Assembly: GCA_020205615.1 (NCBI GenBank)
Contig: CM035165.1
Location: forward strand, 83,204,005 to 83,268,004
Direction of reading: 5' to 3'
Source of the DNA: Panax quinquefolius
Taxonomy: Eukaryota; Streptophyta; Magnoliopsida; Apiales; Araliaceae
DNA length: 64,000 bases
Both the position numbers and the translations under genes were made by a program. The stretch's first letter is position 1. Every line of letters begins with the position of its first letter. Shown piece after piece: positions 1-10,312 of this stretch. A model generated the notes under the pieces. The model was not told where the DNA came from and ran no database searches. It saw nothing but the letters and a program-made list of their open reading frames with translations.

Positions 1-56
1 GATGCTTTTGTTCCTGTAGAGATTGGTTCACCAAGCCTTCGGGTCAGTCAATTTTG
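1..56 (+). pseudogene. Tat-lineage Ty3/gypsy integrase fragment (left of insertion)
   Basis: The first 56 bases read in frame as DAFVPVEIGSPSLRVSQF. This is the segment of Tat-lineage integrase that follows the catalytic core, just before the LLEEVREAA helix. The reading breaks at an Athila-like sequence and resumes after 6930 with VYNDKGLKVNLNLLEEV. Position 1 is a window edge, so the rest of the pol lies to the left. The matching right-contig segment ends at about 36193. Confidence 0.8.
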
Positions 57-984
57 GAGCTCTTATGTCACAAAGAGCTTTACCGACGATATGACTGCCA
101 ATTGGGCATGGTTTTGCAAAACTGCCCGGATTTATCTCTGTATCACTAGGGAGTGTTCCATGTGGACGGATATTCAACGCATGTGCTATCTGCCCCAATT
201 GATTTTCAAGATTCTTTATCGACGCACCTTGACTTTTCACATTCATATCTACTTGATTCAATATCTTGTCTTGTTCCTCGATCTTTTTGTCAGTAGCTCT
301 AATGAATTTTTCCAAGGCTTCCTCCCAACCTGGTTTCCTTTCTGGTTGTTGTTGAGTCCGATTGTTACTCCATGAAAACCCCAGATGATTTCTCCAACCC
401 GGATTATATGCGTTTTGATTCGGGTAACGTTGGGTAGATCGATTATAGCTTCCTACGAATTGAGCTGATTCAGAATTTATGGCACATTGATCTGTAGCAT
501 GACCCCCAACACATAATTCACAAACCATTGCTACTAGCTGTGTGGATGGTGGACTCCATGTTTCTATTTTCTTTGCTATTGCGGACACCTGTGCTGCTAA
601 TGCTGTCATTGGATCCACTTCAAACTTTCCCAGTGTTTTTGGAGGATTAAACCTAGTCATGGGCCACTGATAGTTGTTGTTGGCCATCATTTTTAGCAGT
701 TGATAAGCCTCATCAAAGTTTTTAGCCATAATCGCTCCACCTGCTGCTGCGTTAATACTGGCTCTTGTGGGCGCGTGTAATCCATCACAAAATATCACAT
801 TCGGCATGACATGATCCTTAAGTGATTTTTGTTCTTCCCCTGCCATGTTCACTTTGGTATTTCTGCTCGCTGAGTTTTCTTCCTCAGTGATTATTTGACT
901 AGTCAACTGTAATTTTTGGAACTTCCTTTCGATATCGTCTGTATAAGGAAAAAGTTCCTTTTTATCCCTTGATCTAGTGTGCAT
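57..984 (-). pseudogene. Athila-like gag-protease remnant, unit A
   Basis: One open frame runs from the ATG at 984 to near the left junction. The N-terminal part is a degenerate capsid region. A zinc-knuckle-like motif, CELCVGGHATDQCA, follows, then SAQFVGSYNRSTQ and YNPGWRNH, which are typical of Athila gag. A coiled-coil-like stretch (DKKIEEQDKILNQVDMNVKS) ends at TLPSDTEINPG. The next residues, FAKPCPIGSHIVGKALCDIRA, belong to the Athila protease, whose usual active-site block is ALCDLGAS. Several hundred residues between gag and protease are therefore missing. The catalytic glycine position reads R, so a working protease is unlikely. The frame is cut at 57 by the junction with Tat integrase. 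Confidence 0.85.
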
Positions 985-1087
985 ACTTGCAAAGAATTCC
1001 TACAAATACAAGAAGAAAAATAAATAAGTTTTAAATTAAGACCGAATTGATTATAACTAATATGGAATTAATATTAATAAAGAATTT

Positions 1088-1103
1088 CCCGTCAACGGCG
1101 CCA
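1088..1103 (-). promoter_or_regulatory. Primer-binding site (tRNA-Asp type), unit A
   Basis: On the - strand this reads TGGCGCCGTTGACGGG, directly downstream of an LTR end (TGTTGG on the + strand at 1110). It matches the TGGCGCCGTTGCCGGGG site that Athila-type elements use with tRNA-Asp, apart from one change (GGC to GTC). The gag ATG follows about 105 bp downstream. Confidence 0.8.
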
Positions 1104-1109
1104 AAAACT

Positions 1110-1445
1110 TGTTGGTCGATTTCACAATCAAAACAAACGCAAGTATACATCACAATAAGTAATAAAGTGATAAGATAGAGTGTCGAACCCACGTAAAATT
1201 CTAATTAATAAATTTCAATTAATAAATTCCAACTACTAGCACTATATCAATCCAATTTTATTTAAACAACCATAAAGTGTGATTTTTCTAAATAATAAAA
1301 CTAAATTAAGCAAATAAAATAGATTATCCTAAAATAAATCAACTAAATAAAACTAAGATTTTAATGAATGAATTCAGATAAATAAAGATTAAGACTTCAA
1401 TATTCCCAATTATGAACTATAAATCAATTATCCAATTATCCCAAT
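1110..1445 (-). repeat. Partial Athila-like LTR (3' end only), unit A
   Basis: On the - strand this ends in ...CCAACA just before the spacer and primer site. It carries the conserved LTR-end text with tgataagatagagtgtcgaa on the + strand. It aligns with the inner ~330 bp of the full LTR at 5389 (shared caatcaattttattt and ccaattatgaact blocks) but is clearly diverged from it. Homology stops at about 1445, where gag-protease-unit sequence begins, so the LTR has no U3 start. Confidence 0.75.
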
Positions 1446-2616
1446 GAAAATGGAGGAACCCTCCATCCATCAGTAACAATGTCTCTTTCGGGAGGTTCCC
1501 ATTAGTAATTACCCTTGAATGAAAGTCACCTAGCATGCTCTTTGTAGATATGTTTCCCATTAAGAACGTCCAAAAACTAGGTGTTTTCTCCATTATGTCA
1601 ATGATCAGATTAGGGCATTGAAGCTTAATAAACACAATGGGATCTTCCTATATCTTCTCCTTTTCATCCCACCATGACTCCACAACTGTACTAGCTCTTA
1701 TGTCACAAAGAGCTTTACCAACGATATGACTGCCAATTGGGCATGGTTTTGCAAAATTGCCCGGATTTATCTCTGTATCACTAGGGAGTGTTCCATATGG
1801 ACGGATATTCAATGCATGTGCTATCTGCCCCAATTGATTTTCCAGATTCTTTATCGACGCACTTGACTTTTCATCATATCTACTTGATTCAATATCTTGT
1901 CTTGTTCCTCGATCTTTTTGTCTGTAACTCTAATGAATTTTTCCAAGGCTTCCTCCCAACTGGTTTTCGCTTTCTGGTCGTTGTTGAGTCTGATTGTTAC
2001 TCCATGAAAACGCCGAATGATTTCTCCAACCCGGATTATATGCGTTTTGATTCAGGTAAGGTTGGGTAGATCGATTATAGCTCCCTACGAATTGAGCTGA
2101 TTCAGAATTTATGGCACATTGATCTGTAGCATGACCCCCAACACATAATTCACAAACCATTGCTACTTGCTGCGTGGATGGTGAACTCCATGTTTCCATT
2201 TTCTTTGCTATTGCGGACACCTGTGCTGCCAATGCTGTCATTAGATCCACTTCAAACTTTCCCGGTGTTTTTGGAGGATTAAACCTAGTCATGGGTCACT
2301 GATAGTTGTTGTTGGCCATCATTTCTAGCAATTGATAAGCCTCGTCAATGTTTTTAGCCATGATCACTCCACCTATTGTTGCGTCAATACTGGCTCTTGT
2401 GGGCGCATGTAATCCATCGAAAAATATCACATTCGGCATGACATGATCCCTAAGTGATTTTTGTTCTTCCCCTACCATGGTCACTGGTATTTCCTGTTCT
2501 GCCAGGTTTTCTTCCTCAGGTGACACTGCACTAGTCAACTGTAATTTTTGGAACTTCCTTTCGATATCGTCTGTATAAGGAAAAAGTTACTTTTCATCCA
2601 TTGATCTAGTGTGCAT
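1446..2616 (-). pseudogene. Athila-like gag-protease remnant, unit B
   Basis: Same content as unit A but broken. The start codon would be at 2616, followed within a few codons by a stop where unit A reads ELFPYTDD. A frameshift near 2295 separates the capsid part (ending MANNNYQ) from the zinc-knuckle part (starting WPMTRFNPP). Another lies near 1930, before the coiled-coil stretch. The protease remnant ALCDIRAS is followed by a further ~70-residue open stretch with no family I recognise, containing WWDEKEK and TPSFWTFLMGNIS, ending at the partial LTR. Confidence 0.8.
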
Positions 2617-2721
2617 ACACTCGCAAAGAATTCCTGCAAATACAAGAAGAAAAATAAATAACGTTTAAATTAAGATCAGAATTGATTATAACTAATATGG
2701 AATTAATATTAATAAAGAATT

Positions 2722-2738
2722 CCCCGGCAACGGCGCCA
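2722..2738 (-). promoter_or_regulatory. Primer-binding site (tRNA-Asp type), unit B
   Basis: On the - strand this reads TTGGCGCCGTTGCCGGGG, the canonical Athila-type site, next to the LTR end starting at 2745. Its right-copy counterpart (about 38856-38873) is badly altered (cccaagaattacgcgcc on the + strand), one of the clearest differences between the copies. Confidence 0.85.
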
Positions 2739-2744
2739 AAAACT

Positions 2745-3066
2745 TGTTGGTCGATTTCACAATCAAAACAAACGTGTAATTATACACGGTCAACAAGTAA
2801 TAAAGTGATAAGATAGAGTGTCGAACCCACAGAGAATTCTAATTAATAAATTCCAACTACTAGCGCTATATCAATCCAATTTTATTTAAACAACCATAAA
2901 ATTTGATTTTCTAAATAATAAAACTAAATTAAGAAAATAAAATAGATTATCCTAAAATAAATCAACTAAATAAAACTAAGATTTTAATGAATGAATTCAG
3001 ATAAATAAAGATTAAGACTTCAATATTCCCAATTATGAACTATAAATCAATTATCCAATTATCTTA
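2745..3066 (-). repeat. Partial Athila-like LTR (3' end only), unit B
   Basis: Near-identical to the partial LTR of unit A over about 320 bp, with the same break point (ccaattatc followed by gaaaatggaggaaccctcc). The shared break shows that the truncated LTR existed before the unit was duplicated. Confidence 0.75.
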
Positions 3067-3788
3067 ACGAAAATGGAGGAACCCTCCATCCATCAGTAAC
3101 AATGTCTCTTTCGGGAGGTTCCCTTTAGTAATTACCCTTGAATGAAAGTCACATAACATGCTCTTTCAGAGATATGTTCCCCATTAAGAACGTCCAAAAA
3201 CTAGGTGTTTTCCCCATTATGTCAATGATCAGATTAGGGCATTGAAGCTTAAGAAAGACAATGGGATCTTCCTCTATCTTCTCCTTTTCATCCCACCATG
3301 ACTCCACAACTGTACTAGCTCTTATGTCACAAAGAGCTTTACCGACGATATGACTGCCAATTGGGCATGGTTTTGCAAAATTACCTGGATTTATCTCTGT
3401 ATCACTAGGGAGTGTTCTATGTGGACGGATATTCAACGCATCTGCTATCTGCCCCAATTGATTTTCCAGATTCTTTATCGACGACTCTCGACTTTTCACA
3501 TTCATATCTACTTGATTCAATATCTTGTCTTGTTCCTGATCTTTTGTCAAGAGCTCTAATGAATTTTTCCAAGGTTTCTTCCTAACCTGGTTTCCTTTCT
3601 GGTTGTTGTTGAGTCTTATTGTTACTCCATGAAAACCCCGGATGATTTTTCCTACCCGGATTATATGCGTTTTGATTCGGGTAAGGTTGGGTAGATCGAT
3701 TATAGCTCCCTATGAATTGAGCTGATTCGGAATTTATGGCACATTGATCTATAGTATGACCCCCAACACATAATTCACAAACCATTGC
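3067..3788 (-). pseudogene. Athila-like gag-protease remnant, unit C (truncated)
   Basis: This holds the last part of the unit: the TPSFWTFLMGNIS stretch, ALCDIRAS protease remnant, TLPSDTEINPG, coiled-coil and YNPG motifs and the CELCVGGHTIDQCA knuckle. It breaks at about 3788, just upstream of the knuckle. A frameshift near 3550 separates the coiled-coil and knuckle parts. Beyond the break the sequence changes to a segment of the opposite orientation. Confidence 0.8.
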
Positions 3789-5365
3789 TGATTGCTACTG
3801 ATGGATGGAGGATTCCTCATTTTTCGTAGGGGAATTGGATAGAGAATTGAAGAATTCAGGCTGAGACTATAAAACAAGCGCTTATTGGGAGGCAAGCCAA
3901 GTTTAATTTTTATTAGTTTTTATTAGGTTTTATATTAGTAGTTTTGAATTTTCATTTATTTAGGATTTAATAAAATTGTTTTTATCATGGTTTACAGGCT
4001 ATTCAAGTCAAATTCAAGCGTGGTGCCCAATTTGTTCTATGTGCTTAGCCTATTCTCCAAACTTAGTGGACAAGGAGGAATATTGCTATATTTTCAGGGA
4101 AGTCCTCAGCTTTATTTTTTTTATATTTCAGCCATTGAGGACAATGTCTAGTTTAAGTTTGGGGGCATTTTAGTATCGTACTGCATATAGTTAGTTATCT
4201 GCATGGTAATTCATTTTTTTATGTGTTAGCATTGTTTTTTTTAGGTTGCATATAATACATGGTAGTTATTTGCATATTCATATTTGTGTTGCATTAGTAT
4301 GTGTTCATGTAGTATAATTGCATTTTTTTTTTTTTGCATGAATCTGTGTGATAGGTTGGTGTGGTCTTAGCTCGACCTATGATATGATTGGTTTTGCATG
4401 TTAACTTGAGCAAAGTGTTGATAATTGATGATGAGTTCTAATTTTAAAATGAAGAAGAAAATTTGAGCCTGTCTGAAACTTATGTAACCGGTTAGCACTT
4501 AAAGTTTAACTGTTTTAATCCACTTGGTTCAAGGGTTTCATAATTTATTTCTGAGGGAAAATCTTGGTTAAAATTTAAGGAAATTAGTGAACTGGGGGTA
4601 AAGGTTGGAATGACGTAAAAGCTTGAGTTTAGGAGAATCTATGGGGTATATATATATACAAAATGAAAATGAAAAAAAATGAAAATGAAAAAAAGGAATG
4701 ATTAAAAGAAAAAAATAGAAAATCGAGAAAAAATAAATAAATAAACATTGTGGCATGCTTGTCTAGTTTTGTGGCCTTTGTTACTTGAGTAAGTAAGCCC
4801 GAGGGATTGTCTTTACACCTAGCCCTAAGGTCTTAATGGCTTGGGAGTCATTGGTCGAAAGCTCGTTAAGGTAGCATTGAAAAGCCTAAGGGAATAAGAC
4901 ATTGTATGCCCATGAGAAAAATAAAAAATGAAAGAAAAAAACACGAGAAAGAGCAAAATGCCTCGTAATTTGAATAAGAGTATAAATAATTCTCAGATTT
5001 ACCCTTAGACTTGGTAATTGCTTAGTTTTAACTGGAGTTGTCATGTTCACAAAAGTAATGTAATTGGAATCAAATTTTCCTTCTAAGAAGTTTGTTATTT
5101 GATTATCTTGAACTGTGGTTGGTTAGAATGGTTAACAAGCACACACGCACAACATAGGTGATGACAGGTTTGGATTGGCTAACTGGTTAGAGTTATGGAC
5201 TTTGATTTGATCGGATAAATTGTTTGAGTATCATTGGTATCTTTGAGGCCTGTTGATATATATCATATTGATTTATTACTGGGTTCGTAGGTATATTAGG
5301 AAGTAGATCATTAATCAAAATAAAAAAAATAAAAAAATATTAGTAAAAAAATTATTAAATTAACT
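3789..5365 (+). other. Non-coding Athila-like 3' region in inverted orientation
   Basis: No open frame is supported. Two blocks typical of the 3' non-coding part of plant Athila-type elements read on the + strand: gcgcttattgggaggcaagc near 3878, and gaggacaatgtctagtttaa followed by gtttggggg near 4136-4163, the latter polypurine-tract-like. This orientation is opposite to the gag remnants on its left and the LTR on its right. Simple A-rich runs occupy 4660-4745 and 4920-4950. The region ends at the - strand primer site at 5366. Either it is an inverted piece of a related element or these marks are misleading in this family. Confidence 0.55.
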
Positions 5366-5382
5366 CCCTGGCAACGGCGCCA
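5366..5382 (-). promoter_or_regulatory. Primer-binding site of the full Athila-like LTR
   Basis: On the - strand this reads TGGCGCCGTTGCCAGGG, next to the LTR end (TGTTGATCG on the + strand at 5389). It is the same tRNA-Asp-type site as in the tandem units. The right copy at 41495-41511 is altered (ccacggcagcaagcgc). Confidence 0.8.
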
Positions 5383-5388
5383 AAAACT

Positions 5389-6930
5389 TGTTGATCGATT
5401 TCACAATCAATGAATACGTGCAAGTATACACGGTCAACAAGTAATAAAGTGATAAGAAAAGTATCGTTCCCACGAGGAATTATTTAATAAAAATTACCAA
5501 GTACTAACTCTTAACCAAATCAATTTTATTTAAACAACTAAGAATTGTGCTTTTTCTAATTAAGAAAACTAAATTAACTAATTAAACCTGAATTACTTTA
5601 TAAATGAATTCAAATAAATAAAGGTTAAGACTACAATATCCCCAATTATGAACTACAAATCAATTATCCAATTATCCCAATTATTATGCCCTCTTGAATT
5701 GTTAATGAGAATTCTAAGTGTCAAAAACCCTTTCTCAAATGATCAATTAACTTCTATTTAATCCAATTAATCTTGCTATATTCCTATACAAAATAATTAA
5801 ATTAACCACATTAAATTCCAATTCCCAACGTGTTACATGCAGCGAATAGATATTTTCATTCCATTCACAACCCTAATTATTCGTCATGCAAATAATTAAG
5901 AATACATGTCATCATGCCCAGTTCTAACCCTAGATCTCCTCTTCCAATTCCTTCTAGAGTAACAAGGTAATTATTGGCCAAATAATTAATCAATACGCAC
6001 AAGACAAGATAAACAATTCACTTTGACATAAATAATTGGAATAAATTGAATAACTAATTTATAGACATAAAAGGTTCAATTGTAGTCTTAATTAAAGAAT
6101 TAGTTCATAGTAATTGAATTAAAATCAAGAATCCACAACTGAATAGACATTAAAAGATAAAAGTATGATAAGAGAAGAGAAAAGAATCTGTTGTCAGCAA
6201 ATCTGATGATCCCCTCTTGCTCCTGCTCTTGATCTTCAATAATCTCCAAGTTGCTTCAATCCCCAAAACTAATAAGAACTAGGATTTATGTTCTAATCTA
6301 ATGGAGTGTATATCTAAGCTAATCTATCTTATCTCTCTCTATTTTATGCCTTACATCATGTATTTATAGGTTACAAGTCCAATTTTTAGCTTAGGAACAA
6401 ACTCAATCCTATTTAGAGTCAAAAAAGTGTCAAACTTCGCCCCAAAACGCGTCCAAGCCTCACCAATCTCTTCCCCGTCTCCTCAAGACTGGGCACGCAG
6501 GTCATGACATCGCCTTCCAGCTCCTCCCTGGCTGGGCATAGGCCTGAAATGGGCGCCCGACGCTGGCCACTTTTCCGGAAATTTTCTGCTCCGACGTCCT
6601 TTGGGAAAATGACCATAACTTCTTCGTCCGAACTCCAATTTTGATGATTCAAGATGTTCCGGAAAGAGGAGACGTAGATGTACAACTTTCATTCTTTACT
6701 ATTTTCGAAATAAGGTCTGAAACAATGCTGAAATTGGCTTTGAAGTGGATCTTTATGTAAATGGCAAGTCGAAAATGCGAATCTAGCCACCCCAAACGTC
6801 GATCCAAGTAACTTTTGTCCCAATTCCTACAAAACAATGTAAAACATGCATAAATAGACACAAACACTTAAAAACATCCAAAAGATTAAGCTCAAACGCA
6901 CTCAATTATGGGTATAAAACTCACTCATCA
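5389..6930 (-). repeat. Full Athila-like LTR (1542 bp), 5' LTR on the - strand
   Basis: On the - strand it starts TGATGAGTGAG at 6930 and ends ...CGATCAACA at 5389, so it has TG...CA ends. It lies between host sequence (GAGGT at 6931) and a primer site. A TATA box sits at 6361-6370. A GC-rich patch at about 6425-6610 contains many CCGG, CAG and CTG sites and differs strongly between the copies. Overlapping short frames there are not supported as genes. Confidence 0.85.
6361..6370 (-). promoter_or_regulatory. Putative TATA box of the Athila-like LTR
   Basis: CCTATAAATA on the - strand, in the middle of the LTR, as expected for a U3/R promoter. It is conserved at about 42487-42496 in the right copy. 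No start-site evidence is available. Confidence 0.55.
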
Positions 6931-7263
6931 GAGGTGTATAATGACAAGGGACTTAAGGTCAACCTGAACTTACTTGAAGAAGTCAGGGAAGCAGCTTTGG
7001 TGAAATTGGCAAAGATATCGCCACGAGTGGCTAAACATTATAACAACGGGTTAAAGCTTCGAAGATTTGAAGTAGGAGATCTTGTTCTTTGGGAAGTGGA
7101 AGCTTCTATGCCTCATAATTTGGGAAAGCTGATGCCGAACTAGGAAGGTCTTTATTAGATTGTCGAAGTACCGAAGCCAGGAACTTATCGGTTGCAAGCG
7201 TTGGATGGGATTGAGGTAAAGAATACTTGGCATGCAGGAAGGCTTCGAACAAAAATTCAGTAG
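6931..7263 (+). pseudogene. Tat-lineage integrase C-terminus (right of insertion)
   Basis: This resumes the integrase frame broken at position 56: VYNDKGLKVNLNLLEEVREA, then RVAKHYNNGLKLRRFEVGDLVLWEV, the C-terminal DNA-binding part of Tat-lineage integrase. Stop codons TAG at 7141-7143 and 7156-7158 stand where the family has Trp (PNWEG) and Gln (LYQIVEV). The frame then reads EVPKPGTYRLQALDG...NTWHAGRLR to a terminal TAG at 7261. Both internal stops fit a single C-to-T change at a CAG site on one strand or the other, and both occur in the right copy. Confidence 0.85.
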
Positions 7264-7363
7264 GATCAATGTTAGAGTACATGATTATGTAATTCTTCCA
7301 ATAGTTATCAATAAAAGAAGCTTTTTTCTCCAATGTTGTTTTTTCTACTAGTTATTTGGGGGT

Positions 7364-7830
7364 GATTCATCCTAAAGATGGCGAACAAGATTGTTTGAAG
7401 GTTTGGTGGCCTGTTCATCCTAAAGATGGTGAACAAGGTCCTGATTCATCCTAAAGATGGGGAACAGGATTATTTGGAGGTTCGGTGGCCTGTTCATCCT
7501 AAAGATGGTGAACATGGTCCTGATTCATCCTAAAGATGACGAACATGATTGTTTGGAGGTTCGGTGGCATGTTCATCCTAAAGATGGTGAATAGGGCCTG
7601 TTCATCCTAAAGATGTCGTAATGTGTTTATTGGGAGGTTCTACGGATCTGTTTCATCCTTAAGATGGTGAACAAAACATGTTCATCATAAAGATGGTGAA
7701 ATGTGGTATGTTCCTCCTAAAGATGACAAATGTGTTTATTGGGGAGGTTCGGTTGGATCTATTCATCCTAAAGATGGTGAATAGGCATGTTTGTCCTAAA
7801 GATGACGTAATGTGAATGTTGAAGATCCTG
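7364..7830 (+). repeat. Hairpin minisatellite downstream of Tat pol (left copy)
   Basis: About 13 copies of a 24-27 bp unit, close to gttcatcctaaagatggtga plus acagg, are arranged in longer 60-90 bp periods that include ggaggttcggtgg. Each unit is an imperfect palindrome (GTTCATC...GATGGTGAAC) that could fold into a small hairpin. Tandem repeats between pol and the 3' LTR are known in Tat/Ogre-type elements. Several units here read gtaatgtg where the right copy reads gaacagg. Confidence 0.85.
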
Positions 7831-8027
7831 GTTGACCCTTTGATGGTAAAGTGATATTTTGCATTATTATTTGATTTTATTTGAAGTGTTGAGTTCAAAG
7901 TTGTTTGATTATTAATGTTTGTTGAAGTAAATGTATGATAAAATTTTTGAGAGGTTTAAAAGGGTCAAATTGTATTTCATTAAATATAAAAGCAAGCATA
8001 ATATTTTTGAATTTTACAAGTTAAAAG
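7831..8027. other. Short AT-rich spacer between minisatellite and antisense ORF
   Basis: No frame or motif supported. It links the minisatellite to the 3' end of the antisense ORF. Confidence 0.5.
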
Positions 8028-10312
8028 TTATGTCTGTGGAGGGTAGTCTTCAAATGTTATCTTCGCTTCTGGATGAGTCAAGGATAAGTGGGTTCAAAGA
8101 CAAATAAGCAAATGAGTTTGATTTTGCCTTTGCTTCGTCGCATTATAGCCTTGCAAGATACATCTGAACTATTTCATTTGTTAGTTCAAAGCGATTTACA
8201 TGATTTAGTTTAGATTTTTGTTGCGAGTTCTTCTATGAGTAAATAAGAGCTTTGAGCTCATGAAGTTCTTTTTCTATTTTTCTCGTAAGTGCTTAGATAT
8301 CTTTATTCGGAGATCTTCGCTTTGTTGATTTCTTTGGTAAGGCTTTGGTTGTTTTGCATCAAAGACTTCATTGGTCATTGTTAATTCCTCGGTTACGTTT
8401 CTAAGTAGATTGTTGAAGTTTTTCAAGCAGTGGTTAGTTGTTCTTTAGTTTGGCGATGTCTTTTTGAGGCCTTCATTATAGAAAAGGGAGTCACCATGTA
8501 GGCTCCTCTCCCTCGCCAAGGCAGATTTTAGAATAGTGTTCTCTCTTTGGGCGGCTTGTTCTTCGACTTCAATCTCTTTATATCTTTGGTTGAGCCACCT
8601 GAAGATTCCGTTTATTCGCAATTGTTTAGAGTTTAGTATAGGGGTTAGTAAAGGTATTCATAAATGAAAATGATTGAGTAATAATTATCTTACTCTCGGC
8701 TTTGGTGGGTCATGCCGCATCTAATGAGGTCGATGTTTAGTCAAGCTCAAGCGGATGATCGTTAGTTCTTAAACGAAGGTGTCATATAGGTGGAGGGGAT
8801 GTCTTCATTATTAATCCGCCATAAGGTGGGCGTGCGTTTAAGCGTCCGGGCATGGCGGTGGACAAAGATGGTCATTCGGGAGAAATTCTTGGTTGTTCGG
8901 TTGGGGTGGGTCAAAATGAGTTGTTGTGGGAAGTTTGATGGTGAGATCGGGTTGGTTGTCTAAAGCATGTTCTCTTTTGTTGATAAGGGGGAACCAGTTC
9001 GACTTCTTCTTCTGGCTTCGTTGATCTCGATTGGAATAACGGAGGTTGGTTGGCTTTTGGGAGGTACTCTAAGTTCTTCGGACAAGTAGGAGGGGTTATT
9101 TTGGCCTGCTTTTTTTTTGTTCGGAGGATTTGGGTAACGCTCAAAGAATGGGCATTTCAAGGAGGCTTTCACTAAGTGTTGGGACAAGGACGTGTTTCAG
9201 TTTTTTGGCGGCTATTTTCTTCCATCGAGGTTGTGTTGAATCTTCGACAGGGGTTGGTTCGGTGGTTTAGGGTTCGGTGGCTTGGGGTTCAGTGTTTTGG
9301 GGCTCAGTGTTTTGGGGTTCAGCAGAGGTTTGAGATGGGTTGGAAGAGAGTAAATCTTCAAGTTCTTTTCGGTGACGATTGAGGTTGGTTTGATGAGGGA
9401 CACTGCATAAGATAGAGAAGGTTTTTAGAGAATAATTATTGAAGATAAAGTAGAAATTGTGCAAGTATTAAGTTCGGGACTCATGTTTATGGTCGTACAA
9501 CTATTTTTGTTTGCTCAAGAGGTTGAAGCTCCATTCCTTCAGAGGAAATTACTCGTGCAGCTTCGCCATCTCTAGCACGCGATCTTCGGAGATGTCGCCG
9601 AAGTCCAGAGATATACGTTTGTGTGACGTCCATTCTGGGATCATGGGAATTTCAGGTTCTGTGACGAAGAACCAATCTTTGTGCCATTCTTTGTTGGTCG
9701 AAGGGGCGTCCATCAGTGGACGTTTTTTGAATTTGGTGTTGGGCTTTAGGGCTTGTTTGCTCAATACTTTGAAGCCTTTTTCGCGAGAGTTTCCAATGGT
9801 GAATAGGGAAAAGAAGAAGTCAATCAAGGTGGGACTCTATCTCGTAAGCGTAAAAAAGATGAAGGCGGGGATATGGATGTAGGAATTGGGCACTAGTTGG
9901 GCTAGTCCGATGCCCATTAACCCTAAAATGGTGATGTAAAGGCATGGAGGGGTAGACAAACCCCTTTATCCAAAAGGGTGAGGGGCACAAGGTCCAACAG
10001 ATTTGCAGTACATACGATCGGTGGGAGTGGGGGTTATCAGGTGGTGGGTGTCTGGGATTTGATAGTGTTCTTGGATCACGCGAATTTTAGCCTCTGTGAG
10101 TTGAGAGGGGGTGTTGGCATGGGGGAATTGATCCTCTTTATGTTATTCAAGTATAGTGTTTTGGGTGTCGAGTTTTGGTGGATTCTTGCTAGAAGATGGA
10201 ACAGTGTTGGGGTTTGCTTTTGGAATGTTATTTGTGGGATTAAGGGTGGCCGAAATACTAGCAAGGGGGTTACAAAAATTGGGATGGCATCTTCTATGTT
10301 TTGGGAGGCCAT
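8028..10312 (-). pseudogene. Antisense ORF of the Tat element, PF04195-like domain (left copy, broken)
   Basis: This runs opposite to pol, between integrase and 3' LTR. On the - strand it starts MASQNIEDAIPIF at 10312. The best block (9549-9827) reads IDFFFSLFTIGNSREKGF and STNKEWHKDWFFV, resembling the 'putative gypsy type transposon' domain (PF04195). A proline-rich repeat tract (LNPKPPNPKPPN) lies at 9212-9403, then an acidic linker and a damaged coiled-coil region near 8320-8640. The C-terminal stop is at 8028-8030. Frameshifts are numerous. Antisense ORFs in this position are known from Tat-lineage elements such as Grande. The protein's function is unknown. Confidence 0.7.

Larger units (their letters stand above)
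57..3800 (-). repeat. Tandem array of ~2.3 gag-protease/partial-LTR units, period ~1.63 kb
   Basis: The string agctcttatgtcacaaagag recurs at about 57, 1690 and 3315, giving periods of about 1634 and 1627 bp. Unit A is 57-1690, unit B is 1691-3317 and unit C is truncated at about 3790. Each full unit holds, on the - strand, a partial LTR end, a primer site, a leader of about 100 bp, gag, and a protease remnant that runs into the next partial LTR. Unequal recombination or repeated template switching between related elements could produce this. The array is also present at 36194-39935. Confidence 0.85.
57..6930 (-). mobile_element. Rearranged Athila-like Ty3/gypsy element (left copy), inserted in Tat integrase
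   Basis: This 6.9-kb block interrupts the Tat integrase. Read on the - strand, it starts with a full LTR (5389-6930) and a tRNA-Asp-type primer site, then about 1.6 kb of non-coding DNA. Next come about 2.3 tandem units, each a gag-protease remnant joined to a partial LTR and its own primer site. The gag is Athila-type: a CELC...H...DQC zinc knuckle, a YNPGWRNH motif and a PSDTEINPG motif. There is no LTR at the left end and no target duplication matching GAGGT at 6931-6935, so the left side was lost or rearranged. The right copy (36194-43056) has the same architecture. Confidence 0.85.

Noticed and set aside
91..375. + strand open frame repeated near 3350, 37859 and 39486 (MTANWAWFCK...)
   Set aside because: Antisense shadow of the Athila-like gag-protease remnant; it recurs only because the unit is repeated.
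1088..1103. tRNA gene fragments suggested by tRNA-like text at primer sites
   Set aside because: Only 12-17 bases complementary to tRNA 3' ends, always next to an LTR; no cloverleaf.
6419..6867. Overlapping - strand frames in the Athila-like LTR (MKVVHLRLLFPEH and others)
   Set aside because: They lie wholly within an LTR, overlap in several frames owing to GC richness, and change between copies.
7364..7830. CRISPR-like array
   Set aside because: Spacing is irregular, units are near-contiguous palindromes with no unique spacers, and the context is a plant retrotransposon.
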